33,978 nucleotides of DNA from a bacterium (GTDB lineage: Bacteria > Bacillota > Clostridia > Lachnospirales > Lachnospiraceae). The DNA lies in the NCBI GenBank assembly GCA_023666335.1, contig JAMPCE010000024.1, positions 1 to 33,978 of the forward strand. Direction: 5' to 3'. How positions within the stretch are numbered: position 1 is the first letter of the stretch; each line of letters starts with the position of its first letter. Position numbers and translations under genes: made by a program. The notes beneath the pieces were generated by a model. It did no database searches. It worked only from the letters and a program-made list of their open reading frames with translations, and had not been told where the DNA came from. Positions 14,869 to 21,624 of the stretch are shown piece by piece.

Positions 14869-17358
14869 CTATATGATTCTTTTCAGATAATCTTTCAAAC
14901 AAAAACAGCTTTGCTCCATCACACGCGAGGGAATTTCTCTCGCTCTTAATATTTCTCTTTTGATTTCCAGCAGCTTATCGGATGAAACGTGAAACTCTAA
15001 CGTATGTATTTCATCTATTTCCGTATCAAGGACAAAAAGCTCTCCGCTTCTTGTCTGAAAATAAATCTCACTTTTATTCAAATACACCTCTCCATACTGT
15101 GCCGCTGCATGTTCGGGATATTTTGTATTCGGCGCACACTCATAGGGTATCTCTCGGATTTCTTTTCCCTGTTCCACATATATCTTTTGTTCATTCGCTG
15201 GAATATAATAATTTTTATCCCCTATATGGAATGCCCGCAGATAAGATTCCCTTTCGTTCAGCAGCCCAATCTTTTGTAATTCTCTCACTCCATCTTTCGG
15301 AGACCAGATAATCTTCTCGTCCTCATATGTAGTTAGAAGAAATGTTTCATCGCCCTCATATTTATCAATCGTGCAAATTCTGATCTCATCTTTTTCTGTT
15401 ACGCGAAAACAGTGAAAAGATCTTTCATCCAAATTGATACTGACAATGAATGCCTGCCCGATTAATGGCACATATAATTTATTTTTATCCTGATAAGAAC
15501 AATGGCTAAAAATCGTCCCCCTCTTTTTTGCTCCCGCGGCTTGAAAGATATCCAGATAGGTTTGATCCGCCACTATTTTCCCTGAATCTTCGTTCAAAAA
15601 ATAAACGAATGGAATATCATACCCCAGAAGAGAAAGCTCTCCATTCCAAAAAGCAGATATTCTTATCTTCCTTTTTTGAACAAATCGCTCTTCTAAAGGA
15701 GGCAGCGCAATCTCTTTTAATGACTTTGTATATTTATTAAAATAGAAAATGTTATTTCCTAAGTGCGGAAGTATATAAATGCCTTCCTTTGTATTTTCCA
15801 TTCTGTAATGCACATACTTCTGTAAATGCTGTACAGGAATCATGAAATATTCTATGAGAGTCATATTCCGCAGGCTAAAATGCAAAAGGACATCCGTACA
15901 GCTTGTCAAAAGCCAAAAATCCTCGCCATCCACAAAAAACGCTGAATCTACAAACATAGAATTGTCCATATCCTGCAGCATCACCGGCATCTCGATCATC
16001 TGACACAGACGCACAACCGAACTGCTATCCCCATAATACGCATCAGACATAATGACCGCCCGATCCACATCCGGCGTATCATCATAGATCCCCCAGCTCT
16101 CTTCTATGTACTTATCCTTTATCGCCTTATAGCCCTCCCACAGCTGCGGACGCATACTCTCGATCGTCGCCCGGATCAGCGGATGCGGTCTCCACAGAAG
16201 CGCCACCTCATTCTGGTTCTCCCTGAAAATCTCGAACACGGATTCCATCTTTTGCAGCATCTTCTCGTTATGCTGTAAAAGCGCGCTCACGCTGGTGTTG
16301 TAAAAAACAATCTTCTTCCAGCTCCCGTCCGGCTTCTCAATGATTCGAAGCCACTCCTCCGGAATCTCCAGATCTTCCTTTTTCGTACGAAGCACCTTGT
16401 CGATTTTCGGCGAGCCTGTCCCAAGAAACTTCCTTTCCTGAAATTTTCTGTCTGTATGCTCCCCGAAAAGCCCCGTCTCTTTCGCTGCCTTTATGTACTC
16501 ATTGATATAAATCTGCCGCATTTTCTCAGACTGCACGACCACCCGGTCGGCATAGATCGTGCCGGGCATAAAACAGAAATGCTTCATGCCGTCGATCGCC
16601 GCCTGATCATCAGGCTCGATTTCGCTCAACACAAAGTACGGGATGTATACCAGCTTATCTGTGTATTCTTTTAGGTTTTTCGCATAGAATCTCGGATGAA
16701 CACTCGTCACCAGATTCCAGTTATCATATCCGTTATGGATATAGATCACATCCGGTCTGCGTTCTTCGAAGTTGTATTCCTGCCAGTCAGTGATTTCGAT
16801 ATTCTTTGGATACATCATGGGTGTCCCGTCGGCATTCACTCCGCCCTCATAGTGCATTTCCCCAAAGCTGTGATCCGGTCTTAAGTCGTAATAGGGAATG
16901 GGAACGCAGTACGCATCACAGTCCGGATCTTCTCTGGCGGCAAGATATACGCTCTCCAGGCTGTCCCACATGGATGCCTTGTATGGGAAAAAGGCAACCT
17001 CTTTTCTGACATCTATGTCATTTTTCACGCTGTTTTCTATTTTAATAAGCTGCTTGCGCAGGCTTTTGCCGATCTTATTCTCTCTGTAATCACCACCGCT
17101 TATTTCCTCATGAATTCTAAACAGCAATTCGCAGTATTCTTCGAGATAAGACACCGTGATATGCTCTTCGCCTTCCGTTTTTTCAATACTCTCTCCTACC
17201 AATACGGCAGTCTCCTGACACTCACCAAGCATACGGGATATGATCTGACCCTGCGCCGGGTCGCTGCCCTTTTTCTGTAACGCTTTTCCAATCTCCTCAT
17301 GAGCCTGCCGCAGACTGTCTATAATCTCCAGTATCTGATTTTTTTGCGCGTTCCTCAT
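14869..17358 (-). CDS. TagB/TagF-like CDP-glycerol glycerophosphotransferase domain with C-terminal propeller-like region
   Basis: An 829-residue protein. Residues 1-110 are helical and charged, probably a coiled coil. Residues about 120-500 resemble CDP-glycerol glycerophosphotransferases: VAFFPYKASMWDSLESVYLAA, PDVIYIHNGYD, FLGTGSPKID, KIVFYNTSVS, LLWRPHPLIRATIES and DAYYGDSSSVVRLCQM, the last two matching the conserved nucleotide-binding histidine and (D/E)xSS regions. Residues about 510-829 contain repeated short beta-rich segments (such as GIYILPHLGNNIFYF, GELFVLDTE) that look like a propeller. There is no signal peptide. GGAAGG lies 9 nt before the ATG. It is the first gene of the glycan operon and probably makes or primes a polyol-phosphate polymer. 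Base composition changes inside the gene near 15.95 kb. Confidence 0.72.
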   Translation of the reverse strand: MRNAQKNQILEIIDSLRQAHEEIGKALQKKGSDPAQGQIISRMLGECQETAVLVGESIEKTEGEEHITVSYLEEYCELLFRIHEEISGGDYRENKIGKSLRKQLIKIENSVKNDIDVRKEVAFFPYKASMWDSLESVYLAAREDPDCDAYCVPIPYYDLRPDHSFGEMHYEGGVNADGTPMMYPKNIEITDWQEYNFEERRPDVIYIHNGYDNWNLVTSVHPRFYAKNLKEYTDKLVYIPYFVLSEIEPDDQAAIDGMKHFCFMPGTIYADRVVVQSEKMRQIYINEYIKAAKETGLFGEHTDRKFQERKFLGTGSPKIDKVLRTKKEDLEIPEEWLRIIEKPDGSWKKIVFYNTSVSALLQHNEKMLQKMESVFEIFRENQNEVALLWRPHPLIRATIESMRPQLWEGYKAIKDKYIEESWGIYDDTPDVDRAVIMSDAYYGDSSSVVRLCQMIEMPVMLQDMDNSMFVDSAFFVDGEDFWLLTSCTDVLLHFSLRNMTLIEYFMIPVQHLQKYVHYRMENTKEGIYILPHLGNNIFYFNKYTKSLKEIALPPLEERFVQKRKIRISAFWNGELSLLGYDIPFVYFLNEDSGKIVADQTYLDIFQAAGAKKRGTIFSHCSYQDKNKLYVPLIGQAFIVSINLDERSFHCFRVTEKDEIRICTIDKYEGDETFLLTTYEDEKIIWSPKDGVRELQKIGLLNERESYLRAFHIGDKNYYIPANEQKIYVEQGKEIREIPYECAPNTKYPEHAAAQYGEVYLNKSEIYFQTRSGELFVLDTEIDEIHTLEFHVSSDKLLEIKREILRAREIPSRVMEQSCFCLKDYLKRII

Positions 17359-17390
17359 GAGTCGTTACCTTCCACAAAAAAATTTCATAG

Positions 17391-17419
17391 GGCACCTTAG
17401 CCGCTTCTTAAGCGGTGCC
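17391..17419. other. Imperfect hairpin at the right end of the TnpB-derived element
   Basis: GGCA-CCTTAG-CCGCTT-CTT-AAGCGG-TGCC: a 6-bp stem with a 3-nt loop, an asymmetric CCTTAG bulge, and an outer 4-bp stem. A bulged subterminal hairpin just beyond the 3' end of tnpB is what IS200/IS605 right ends look like, and it also forms the 3' end of the omega-RNA scaffold in known systems. A T-run 11 nt further downstream on the minus strand could instead make it a weak terminator. Confidence 0.6.
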
Positions 17420-17690
17420 AAAACGGTTCTTTCCATTTCAGCTTCGCATCCCGCTACGTCTTGAACCATTTCCGTCAAAAAAACGAAATTCCGCAAGTTC
17501 ACGGGATACCGGCGTACCTAATTCCATATCGGACTGCAATGCAGCCCGAGTCTGTATTCTAACGCCGCTCTTTCTTGTTTTATATCAAGGCGCCACTCAC
17601 ACAGTCCGCTGCCTGTCGCAGCAGTAAAATCACATTTTTCAATGAACTTATCTGTTAAGCGCCGCCATATGACCATCCTGTCAACAGGAA
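17391..17690 (-). ncRNA. Candidate omega-RNA (guide scaffold) region downstream of the TnpB-like gene
   Basis: This 322-nt gap between the TnpB-like gene and the glycan operon holds no convincing ORF but is rich in structure when read on the minus strand. It contains a near-palindrome GGACTGCAATGCAGCCC at about 17531-17547, a GGTTC...GAACC long-range pairing around 17424-17468, and the terminal bulged hairpin at 17391-17419. In TnpB systems the 3' end of the tnpB transcript plus the right end is the guide RNA scaffold, and the guide is read from the flanking sequence just past the hairpin (here roughly 17370-17390). Identification rests on position and structure only. Confidence 0.4.
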
Positions 17691-19039
17691 AATTCCTCCG
17701 CCGGAAAAACCTTATTAAGCTGTTTTCCGCTTCTCCCCCTGTTCAACGCATTTCTGGCTGTGTTCACTTTTCTGTCTTCTTCGTAACCGCAGACCGGGCA
17801 CCGAAACCCTCCATATCTGTCTTTGTCCCGCCCTTTGTCAGGTGCGGTTTCTGCACCGCAGGCGCTGCACTCGCCACCAATGCCCTTTCCCAAAACTTCG
17901 ACAATTTCAACGGAGTTCTGCCTGCTTTTCCACTCCAGCCTCTCCGTGACATAGCCTTTTCGCCACAGCCGCAACAGATAGCCATTTTGCCCTGTCCCGC
18001 TGACTGAGGGATTACGCGGCAGCTTTACCATGTATATCTTCCCCGGCTTTTCTTCCGCAAACATCCTGTTGATCTCTCGATTCACATAGTTTTTGAGCGC
18101 AGCCACCAACTTTTTCCTGCGGGCTTCCGATGCGGCGCACTCAAAGACCGCTTTCTGCATTTCCCCGAACTGACTGCCGTAGGTGTGTCCGGTACTCGTG
18201 GTGATCATATTCCACAATCCCAACGATATTCCTATCTCATTTATATAATCTATGTGTTTCCTGATCCGGATAAATACGGAAGCAACAATCTCCAGACCGT
18301 CTTGCTCCGGCTTTAATCTGATATCCAGCATCCCGCTGTATGCATTGGTATCGGTAAGCGGTACAAAAAGCCGTTTCCTGCGTGCCTTGGTCGTCAGGAA
18401 AATACCCTGCCGTTCCGTACCGTCACCGCATTTTTCCGTTCCGTATCGATATCCGCGCTCCGCTACGGAAAAATACAAAAATTTTTCCGTGTGGAGTTTG
18501 TGCAGCTTCTTCCTCACCTGCCTGCAAAGGTATCTGTTCAGGTTCCTCCTGCGCTCTTCGCCATCTCCCTGCAATTCGGCAAGGATGCTTTCGTACTGCG
18601 CTTCCATCTCCGTCGGTATTCGAATCGGTTTCCCTTTCAGGATATTCTCAAAACAGCCATCGACCTTTACCGCAAACCGCAGATAATGCTTATCCGCCGG
18701 AGTAAACCTCTCATTTTTGTTGATAGCAGAATAAATATTTCCTTTCACCTGCGTCCACTGTGTCTTGATATCCCGCAAGGCATTAAAAACAGCCGGATAG
18801 AAATAGACGGTTGGAAGTTCCAGCTTTTCGCGCAAGCCGCTTGCAGTCATTTCATTCTGCACGGTATAGCCGGGATAAAGCTTCCCCAGACTCCCGATCC
18901 CACCGTATCTCTGGTAAACATGATTGCGCACGACCATACAATCCCTGGCGATCTCCAAAAGCCTGTCCATGTCCTCACGGTCAAGCGGCGCGCTGTTGTA
19001 CTGATGGACCGCCTTGCAAATCTTTTTCCTGTCCTCCAA
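17681..19039 (-). CDS. TnpB-family protein with substituted RuvC catalytic residues (TldR-like candidate)
   Basis: A 452-residue intact protein. RuvC-I, normally GIDxG, reads GISLG with S272 for the catalytic Asp. The RuvC-II strand, normally ending ExL, reads KIYMVKL (334-340) with no acidic residue. RuvC-III, normally DxDxNAAxN, reads DRKVNTARN with K424 at the second Asp. The zinc finger (C391/C394 and C414/C417) and the rest of the fold are retained without frameshifts. Active TnpB is an RNA-guided nuclease; nuclease-dead relatives (TldR) are RNA-guided transcriptional repressors. The start is a TTG at 19039 with AGAGAGG 13 nt upstream, since no ATG is in frame after the preceding stop; this is unusual and uncertain. 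It lies immediately upstream of the glycan operon, same strand. Confidence 0.8.
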   Translation of the reverse strand: MEDRKKICKAVHQYNSAPLDREDMDRLLEIARDCMVVRNHVYQRYGGIGSLGKLYPGYTVQNEMTASGLREKLELPTVYFYPAVFNALRDIKTQWTQVKGNIYSAINKNERFTPADKHYLRFAVKVDGCFENILKGKPIRIPTEMEAQYESILAELQGDGEERRRNLNRYLCRQVRKKLHKLHTEKFLYFSVAERGYRYGTEKCGDGTERQGIFLTTKARRKRLFVPLTDTNAYSGMLDIRLKPEQDGLEIVASVFIRIRKHIDYINEIGISLGLWNMITTSTGHTYGSQFGEMQKAVFECAASEARRKKLVAALKNYVNREINRMFAEEKPGKIYMVKLPRNPSVSGTGQNGYLLRLWRKGYVTERLEWKSRQNSVEIVEVLGKGIGGECSACGAETAPDKGRDKDRYGGFRCPVCGYEEDRKVNTARNALNRGRSGKQLNKVFPAEEFSC

Positions 19040-19092
19040 GTATCTACTGATCCCTCTCTGTTTCCGAAATACTATGTATCATTGCGCTATTG

Positions 19093-19120
19093 TTTTCGCA
19101 GATTTTGCACATCTGTGAAA
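19093..19120. repeat. Left copy of 28-nt inverted repeat flanking the integrase
   Basis: The reverse complement reads TTTCACAGATGTGCAAAATC followed by tGCGAAAA. It matches the right copy at 20497-20524 in 27 of 28 positions in opposite orientation. It lies between the integrase stop and the TnpB-like start, so it is also in the promoter region of the TnpB-like gene. Confidence 0.9.
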
Positions 19121-19154
19121 AATCGGCAGCAACACTGATCCCGACAGCATCTTT

Positions 19155-20294
19155 TTATCCGGTACGACCACAAATCTGACCCCTAATTCCAGCATAAAGA
19201 GTATACAGCCCGTCTACATATCTGCGTTTTGTGTCTATAGACGGATGCACATAATAATTCATTGTGGTCTGGATGTTGGAATGTCCCAGCATCTCGCTTA
19301 AGGCTTTCGCATCCGCTCCGCCATCCATACAGTTTGTCGCATAAGTGTGGCGTAATGTATGAAAATTTTTATATGCTACGCCAGCTTCTTTGATAATTCT
19401 TTTATAACGATTCTGCATCGTCCTTGGATCTAACGGTCTGTCGCCGCCAAAGATATATTCTCCGCCATTTTGAAAGCTTAAAAGCAGATTTATACTGGCA
19501 TCCAGCAAGGGGATCTCTCTGCTTGACCCGCTGCTTTTGGGCTCTGTCTCCATTAAAACCGTCTTTTTATTGCCGTCTTTCGCTCGGAGGCGCTGCACCG
19601 TCCTTTTTATGGAAAGCGTTTTCTCTTCGAAATCAATATCCGACCATTTCAGTGCGCAAAGTTCTCCCAGCCGCAACCCTGTAAGCAGGCTTAAAAAGAC
19701 AGCCATTTTAAAAATGTCCATTTGCCGCCAGACTGTAGAAAGAATCCTTGCCTGTTCTGTTTTTGTATAAACTTTTATTTTTTTATTGCCTGCATTGGAT
19801 GCGGGTTTTTGAATACAGGGAATCTTGGCAGAATATTGTGCGGAAGCATATTTCAAAATTTGGTTCAAAACACAATAAATGCTTCTTTGCAAGCTGTCAG
19901 ACAAAGAAACTGAAAATTGCTTTACAAAAGATTCTGTTATATCCCCAATCATCATTTTTCCAAGCGTCTCCTCAAGATGCCTGTGGTAGATCATGCTGTA
20001 TTTTTCATAAGTTGACGCCTTATGTCTGCTCCTTATGGTTTCCAACCATCCCTCCGCCACGGTTCTGAACAATATATTCTGCAATATCTGCTGCCTGCTT
20101 TTATCGGCATCCGCCTTTACAGATTGATTTTGAAACCCGCTGATCAGGACAAGTCGTTTCTGTTTTGCTTCCTCGTAGGTATGCCCATATACCGACTTTA
20201 AGATCCTTTTTTCTTTGTCGGCATCATATACCATACACCGCGCTTCCCAGCGTCCATCAGTACGTTTTCTGATATTTTCACCGTGTCTTCCCAT
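19155..20294 (-). CDS. Tyrosine recombinase / integrase
   Basis: About 379 residues from the ATG at 20294 (or 20297), chosen because AAGGAG is 6 nt upstream and the opening MGRHGENIRKRTDGRWEAR is the normal start of this integrase group. An N-terminal arm-binding-like domain is followed by a SAM-like core-binding region (FRTVAEGWLETIRSRHKASTYEKY) and the catalytic domain: TGLRLGEL (R208), HTLRHTYAT (H312, R315), LGHSNIQTTMNYYVH (H338, Tyr 348). All catalytic residues seen are intact, so it is probably active. It is flanked by inverted 28-nt repeats, and two direct 23-nt repeats overlap its 3' end and upstream region. No phage or conjugation genes accompany it. Confidence 0.92.
   Translation of the reverse strand: MGRHGENIRKRTDGRWEARCMVYDADKEKRILKSVYGHTYEEAKQKRLVLISGFQNQSVKADADKSRQQILQNILFRTVAEGWLETIRSRHKASTYEKYSMIYHRHLEETLGKMMIGDITESFVKQFSVSLSDSLQRSIYCVLNQILKYASAQYSAKIPCIQKPASNAGNKKIKVYTKTEQARILSTVWRQMDIFKMAVFLSLLTGLRLGELCALKWSDIDFEEKTLSIKRTVQRLRAKDGNKKTVLMETEPKSSGSSREIPLLDASINLLLSFQNGGEYIFGGDRPLDPRTMQNRYKRIIKEAGVAYKNFHTLRHTYATNCMDGGADAKALSEMLGHSNIQTTMNYYVHPSIDTKRRYVDGLYTLYAGIRGQICGRTG
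19166..19188. repeat. 23-nt direct repeat, copy 1 (inside the integrase 3' end)
   Basis: The plus strand reads gaccacaaatctgacc then cctaatt. It matches 20328-20350 in 22 of 23 positions in the same orientation. On the coding strand it contains GGTCAGATTTGTGGTC, a GGTC motif repeated at 11-nt spacing, which suits an arm-type binding site for the recombinase. Confidence 0.85.
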
Positions 20295-20327
20295 CATTCT
20301 CTCCTTTTCATGTTCTCTTTTGTTTTT

Positions 20328-20350
20328 GACCACAAATCTGACCACTAATT
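20328..20350. repeat. 23-nt direct repeat, copy 2 (upstream of the integrase start)
   Basis: The plus strand reads gaccacaaatctgacc then actaatt. It is the partner of 19166-19188 with one mismatch. Position about 35 nt upstream of the integrase start would allow the recombinase to bind its own leader. Confidence 0.85.
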
Positions 20351-20496
20351 TATCTGTCCGGCATTTCCCGTGATTCACAGGTTGTCATCCCGCCGGTATG
20401 TCAAAACTTTTACAGAAAAAAGAACAAGTTGCAATGCAAAATGTTTTATGATAAGATAACAATAATCAAACAAAAAGGAAAATTTTATTGTTTTTC
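20351..20496. other. AT-rich upstream region of the integrase, weak outward-facing promoter
   Basis: No gene is seen between the direct repeat and the right inverted repeat. The best promoter-like match is on the plus strand: TTGCAA (20429-20434), 17 nt, TAAGAT (20452-20457), four of six matches at each box. It points away from the integrase, toward the terminator. No convincing minus-strand promoter for the integrase was found; TTGACA occurs near 20398 on that strand without a matching -10 box. Confidence 0.25.
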
Positions 20497-20524
20497 TTTC
20501 ACAGATGTGCAAAATCCGCGAAAA
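20497..20524. repeat. Right copy of 28-nt inverted repeat flanking the integrase
   Basis: The plus strand reads TTTCACAGATGTGCAAAATC followed by cGCGAAAA, matching the reverse complement of 19093-19120 in 27 of 28 positions. It lies between the integrase upstream region and the terminator of the amidoligase operon. Confidence 0.9.
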
Positions 20525-20530
20525 TACAAA

Positions 20531-20569
20531 AGGAATCTGTTATCGTTGCAGATAACAGATTCCTTTTTT
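20531..20569. terminator. Bidirectional intrinsic terminator
   Basis: A perfect 14-bp stem (AGGAATCTGTTATC / GATAACAGATTCCT) with a 6-nt GTTGCA loop. On the plus strand it is followed by TTTTTT; on the minus strand by CTTTTGTATTTT. It ends the minus-strand operon whose last gene stops at 20657 and insulates the integrase region. Confidence 0.88.
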
Positions 20570-20656
20570 AATATTCCTCAAATACCCCTTTTTGCTATAT
20601 TTTCATAATAACATTATTTTCAGAAACGAAAGCAGGACAACCTACCCTGACCCCCA

Positions 20657-21601
20657 TTATAATTTCATGCCGTAAGACTGTACGACCAGCTTACATACCG
20701 CCGTGTTCGCATAGGTCAGCGCATCCCCGTGCATAAAGAAGACGATCCCGTCCACCGGCGCCCGCAGTTCCTCGATGACCTCCCCTTCACAGGCATCGAG
20801 CAGACAGGCTATGAGTTGTCCCCGCTCCACTTCTTCTCCCACGGAAACGGCGGGATCGAACAGCCCCGCCTTTGTCGCTCTGACCGATACCATATCCACA
20901 TCCCACACGATCTGCGACTGATAGCCGTCATGCCCGCGATACTCCGCGATTCCCTGTTTCTGCAAAAAAGTCAGAATTCCCCGTATCGCTTCCTTGGCAC
21001 TTTTTTTATCGATCCTGCTCGTAGTAGCCGTATACAGGCTGAAAGCCTGCTTCTCCCAGATCTGCCAGTTATAATTCAAAGTAGTCGTATCATAGGGGCG
21101 CACCTTCCGCAGCACCACATAAGGCATACCGAACTGCTTTGCCAGCGCGATATCTTCAAAGCCCGTATCCATCATGCGCACATGCGGCATAAATTCGCCC
21201 GGCATATAAAAGGATGTAAACTGGATGCCGATCTCATAAGCGGATATCACCCGAAACACGCCGTCCGCGATGCGCTGGGTCGTCTCCCCCAGATCGTACC
21301 CCGGAAACATCCTGTTGATATCCGTATTATCCACCGTCCAGAAACGCTTCTGTATATTCATGGAATAGGGATTGACACAGGGAATCACCAGAATCTTATG
21401 TCCCGGCACAAGTTTTCTTTCCTCCTCCATGCTCTTCAATTTTTTCACAAGGCGGGAACAACAGTAAAGCTGCTGCACTTCGTTTCCGCGCATACTGCCC
21501 ACGATGCAGACCGCTTCCTTTCCTTCGCCAAATTCATAGCCCGTCACACGGAAATCTTCCCGGTACAGACCTTGTATTTCATATAGGATACGCTTTCTCA
21601 T
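20657..21601 (-). CDS. Aspartoacylase/succinylglutamate desuccinylase-family protein lacking the metal site
   Basis: A 314-residue protein from the ATG at 21601, chosen because GAGG lies 8 nt upstream; an ATG at 21622 has no site. It shares the M14-like fold with its neighbour at 21625-22560: DINRMFPG matches its DMNRLFPG, and the C-terminal APVDGIVFF barrel-like part matches APMDGMLFT. However the zinc motif GxHGDE is SMRGNE (His replaced by R38), the DIH ligand motif is GIQ (His replaced by Gln), and the catalytic Glu region reads SLYTATTS with no acid. It is therefore probably non-catalytic, perhaps a partner subunit or ligand-binding protein for the active paralogue. It is the last gene of the operon before the terminator. 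Confidence 0.82.
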   Translation of the reverse strand: MRKRILYEIQGLYREDFRVTGYEFGEGKEAVCIVGSMRGNEVQQLYCCSRLVKKLKSMEEERKLVPGHKILVIPCVNPYSMNIQKRFWTVDNTDINRMFPGYDLGETTQRIADGVFRVISAYEIGIQFTSFYMPGEFMPHVRMMDTGFEDIALAKQFGMPYVVLRKVRPYDTTTLNYNWQIWEKQAFSLYTATTSRIDKKSAKEAIRGILTFLQKQGIAEYRGHDGYQSQIVWDVDMVSVRATKAGLFDPAVSVGEEVERGQLIACLLDACEGEVIEELRAPVDGIVFFMHGDALTYANTAVCKLVVQSYGMKL

Positions 21602-21624
21602 CTTTCCATCCTCGCAGTCCATGT

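Larger units (their letters stand above)
17391..19039 (-). mobile_element. IS200/IS605-type remnant carrying only a TnpB-like gene
   Basis: A TnpB-family gene followed by a right-end hairpin, with no Y1 transposase (tnpA) gene in the window. The left end is not clearly defined; the 28-nt inverted repeat at 19093-19120 lies 54 nt upstream of the gene. The element cannot mobilise itself without a helper and, given the altered RuvC residues, may be domesticated. Confidence 0.5.

Noticed and set aside
17391..17419. Reading the hairpin only as a rho-independent terminator of the TnpB-like gene
   Set aside because: The bulged stem and the 11-nt gap before the T-run are not typical; the position fits an IS200/IS605 right end better, though termination is not excluded.
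17642..18007. Plus-strand open frame opposite the 3' end of the TnpB-like gene
   Set aside because: There are no motifs, and it overlaps the zinc finger region of an intact gene on the other strand.
20729..21586. Plus-strand open frame of 285 codons opposite the degenerate aspartoacylase gene
   Set aside because: It is antisense to a gene with clear family similarity; no domain or plausible start site is seen.
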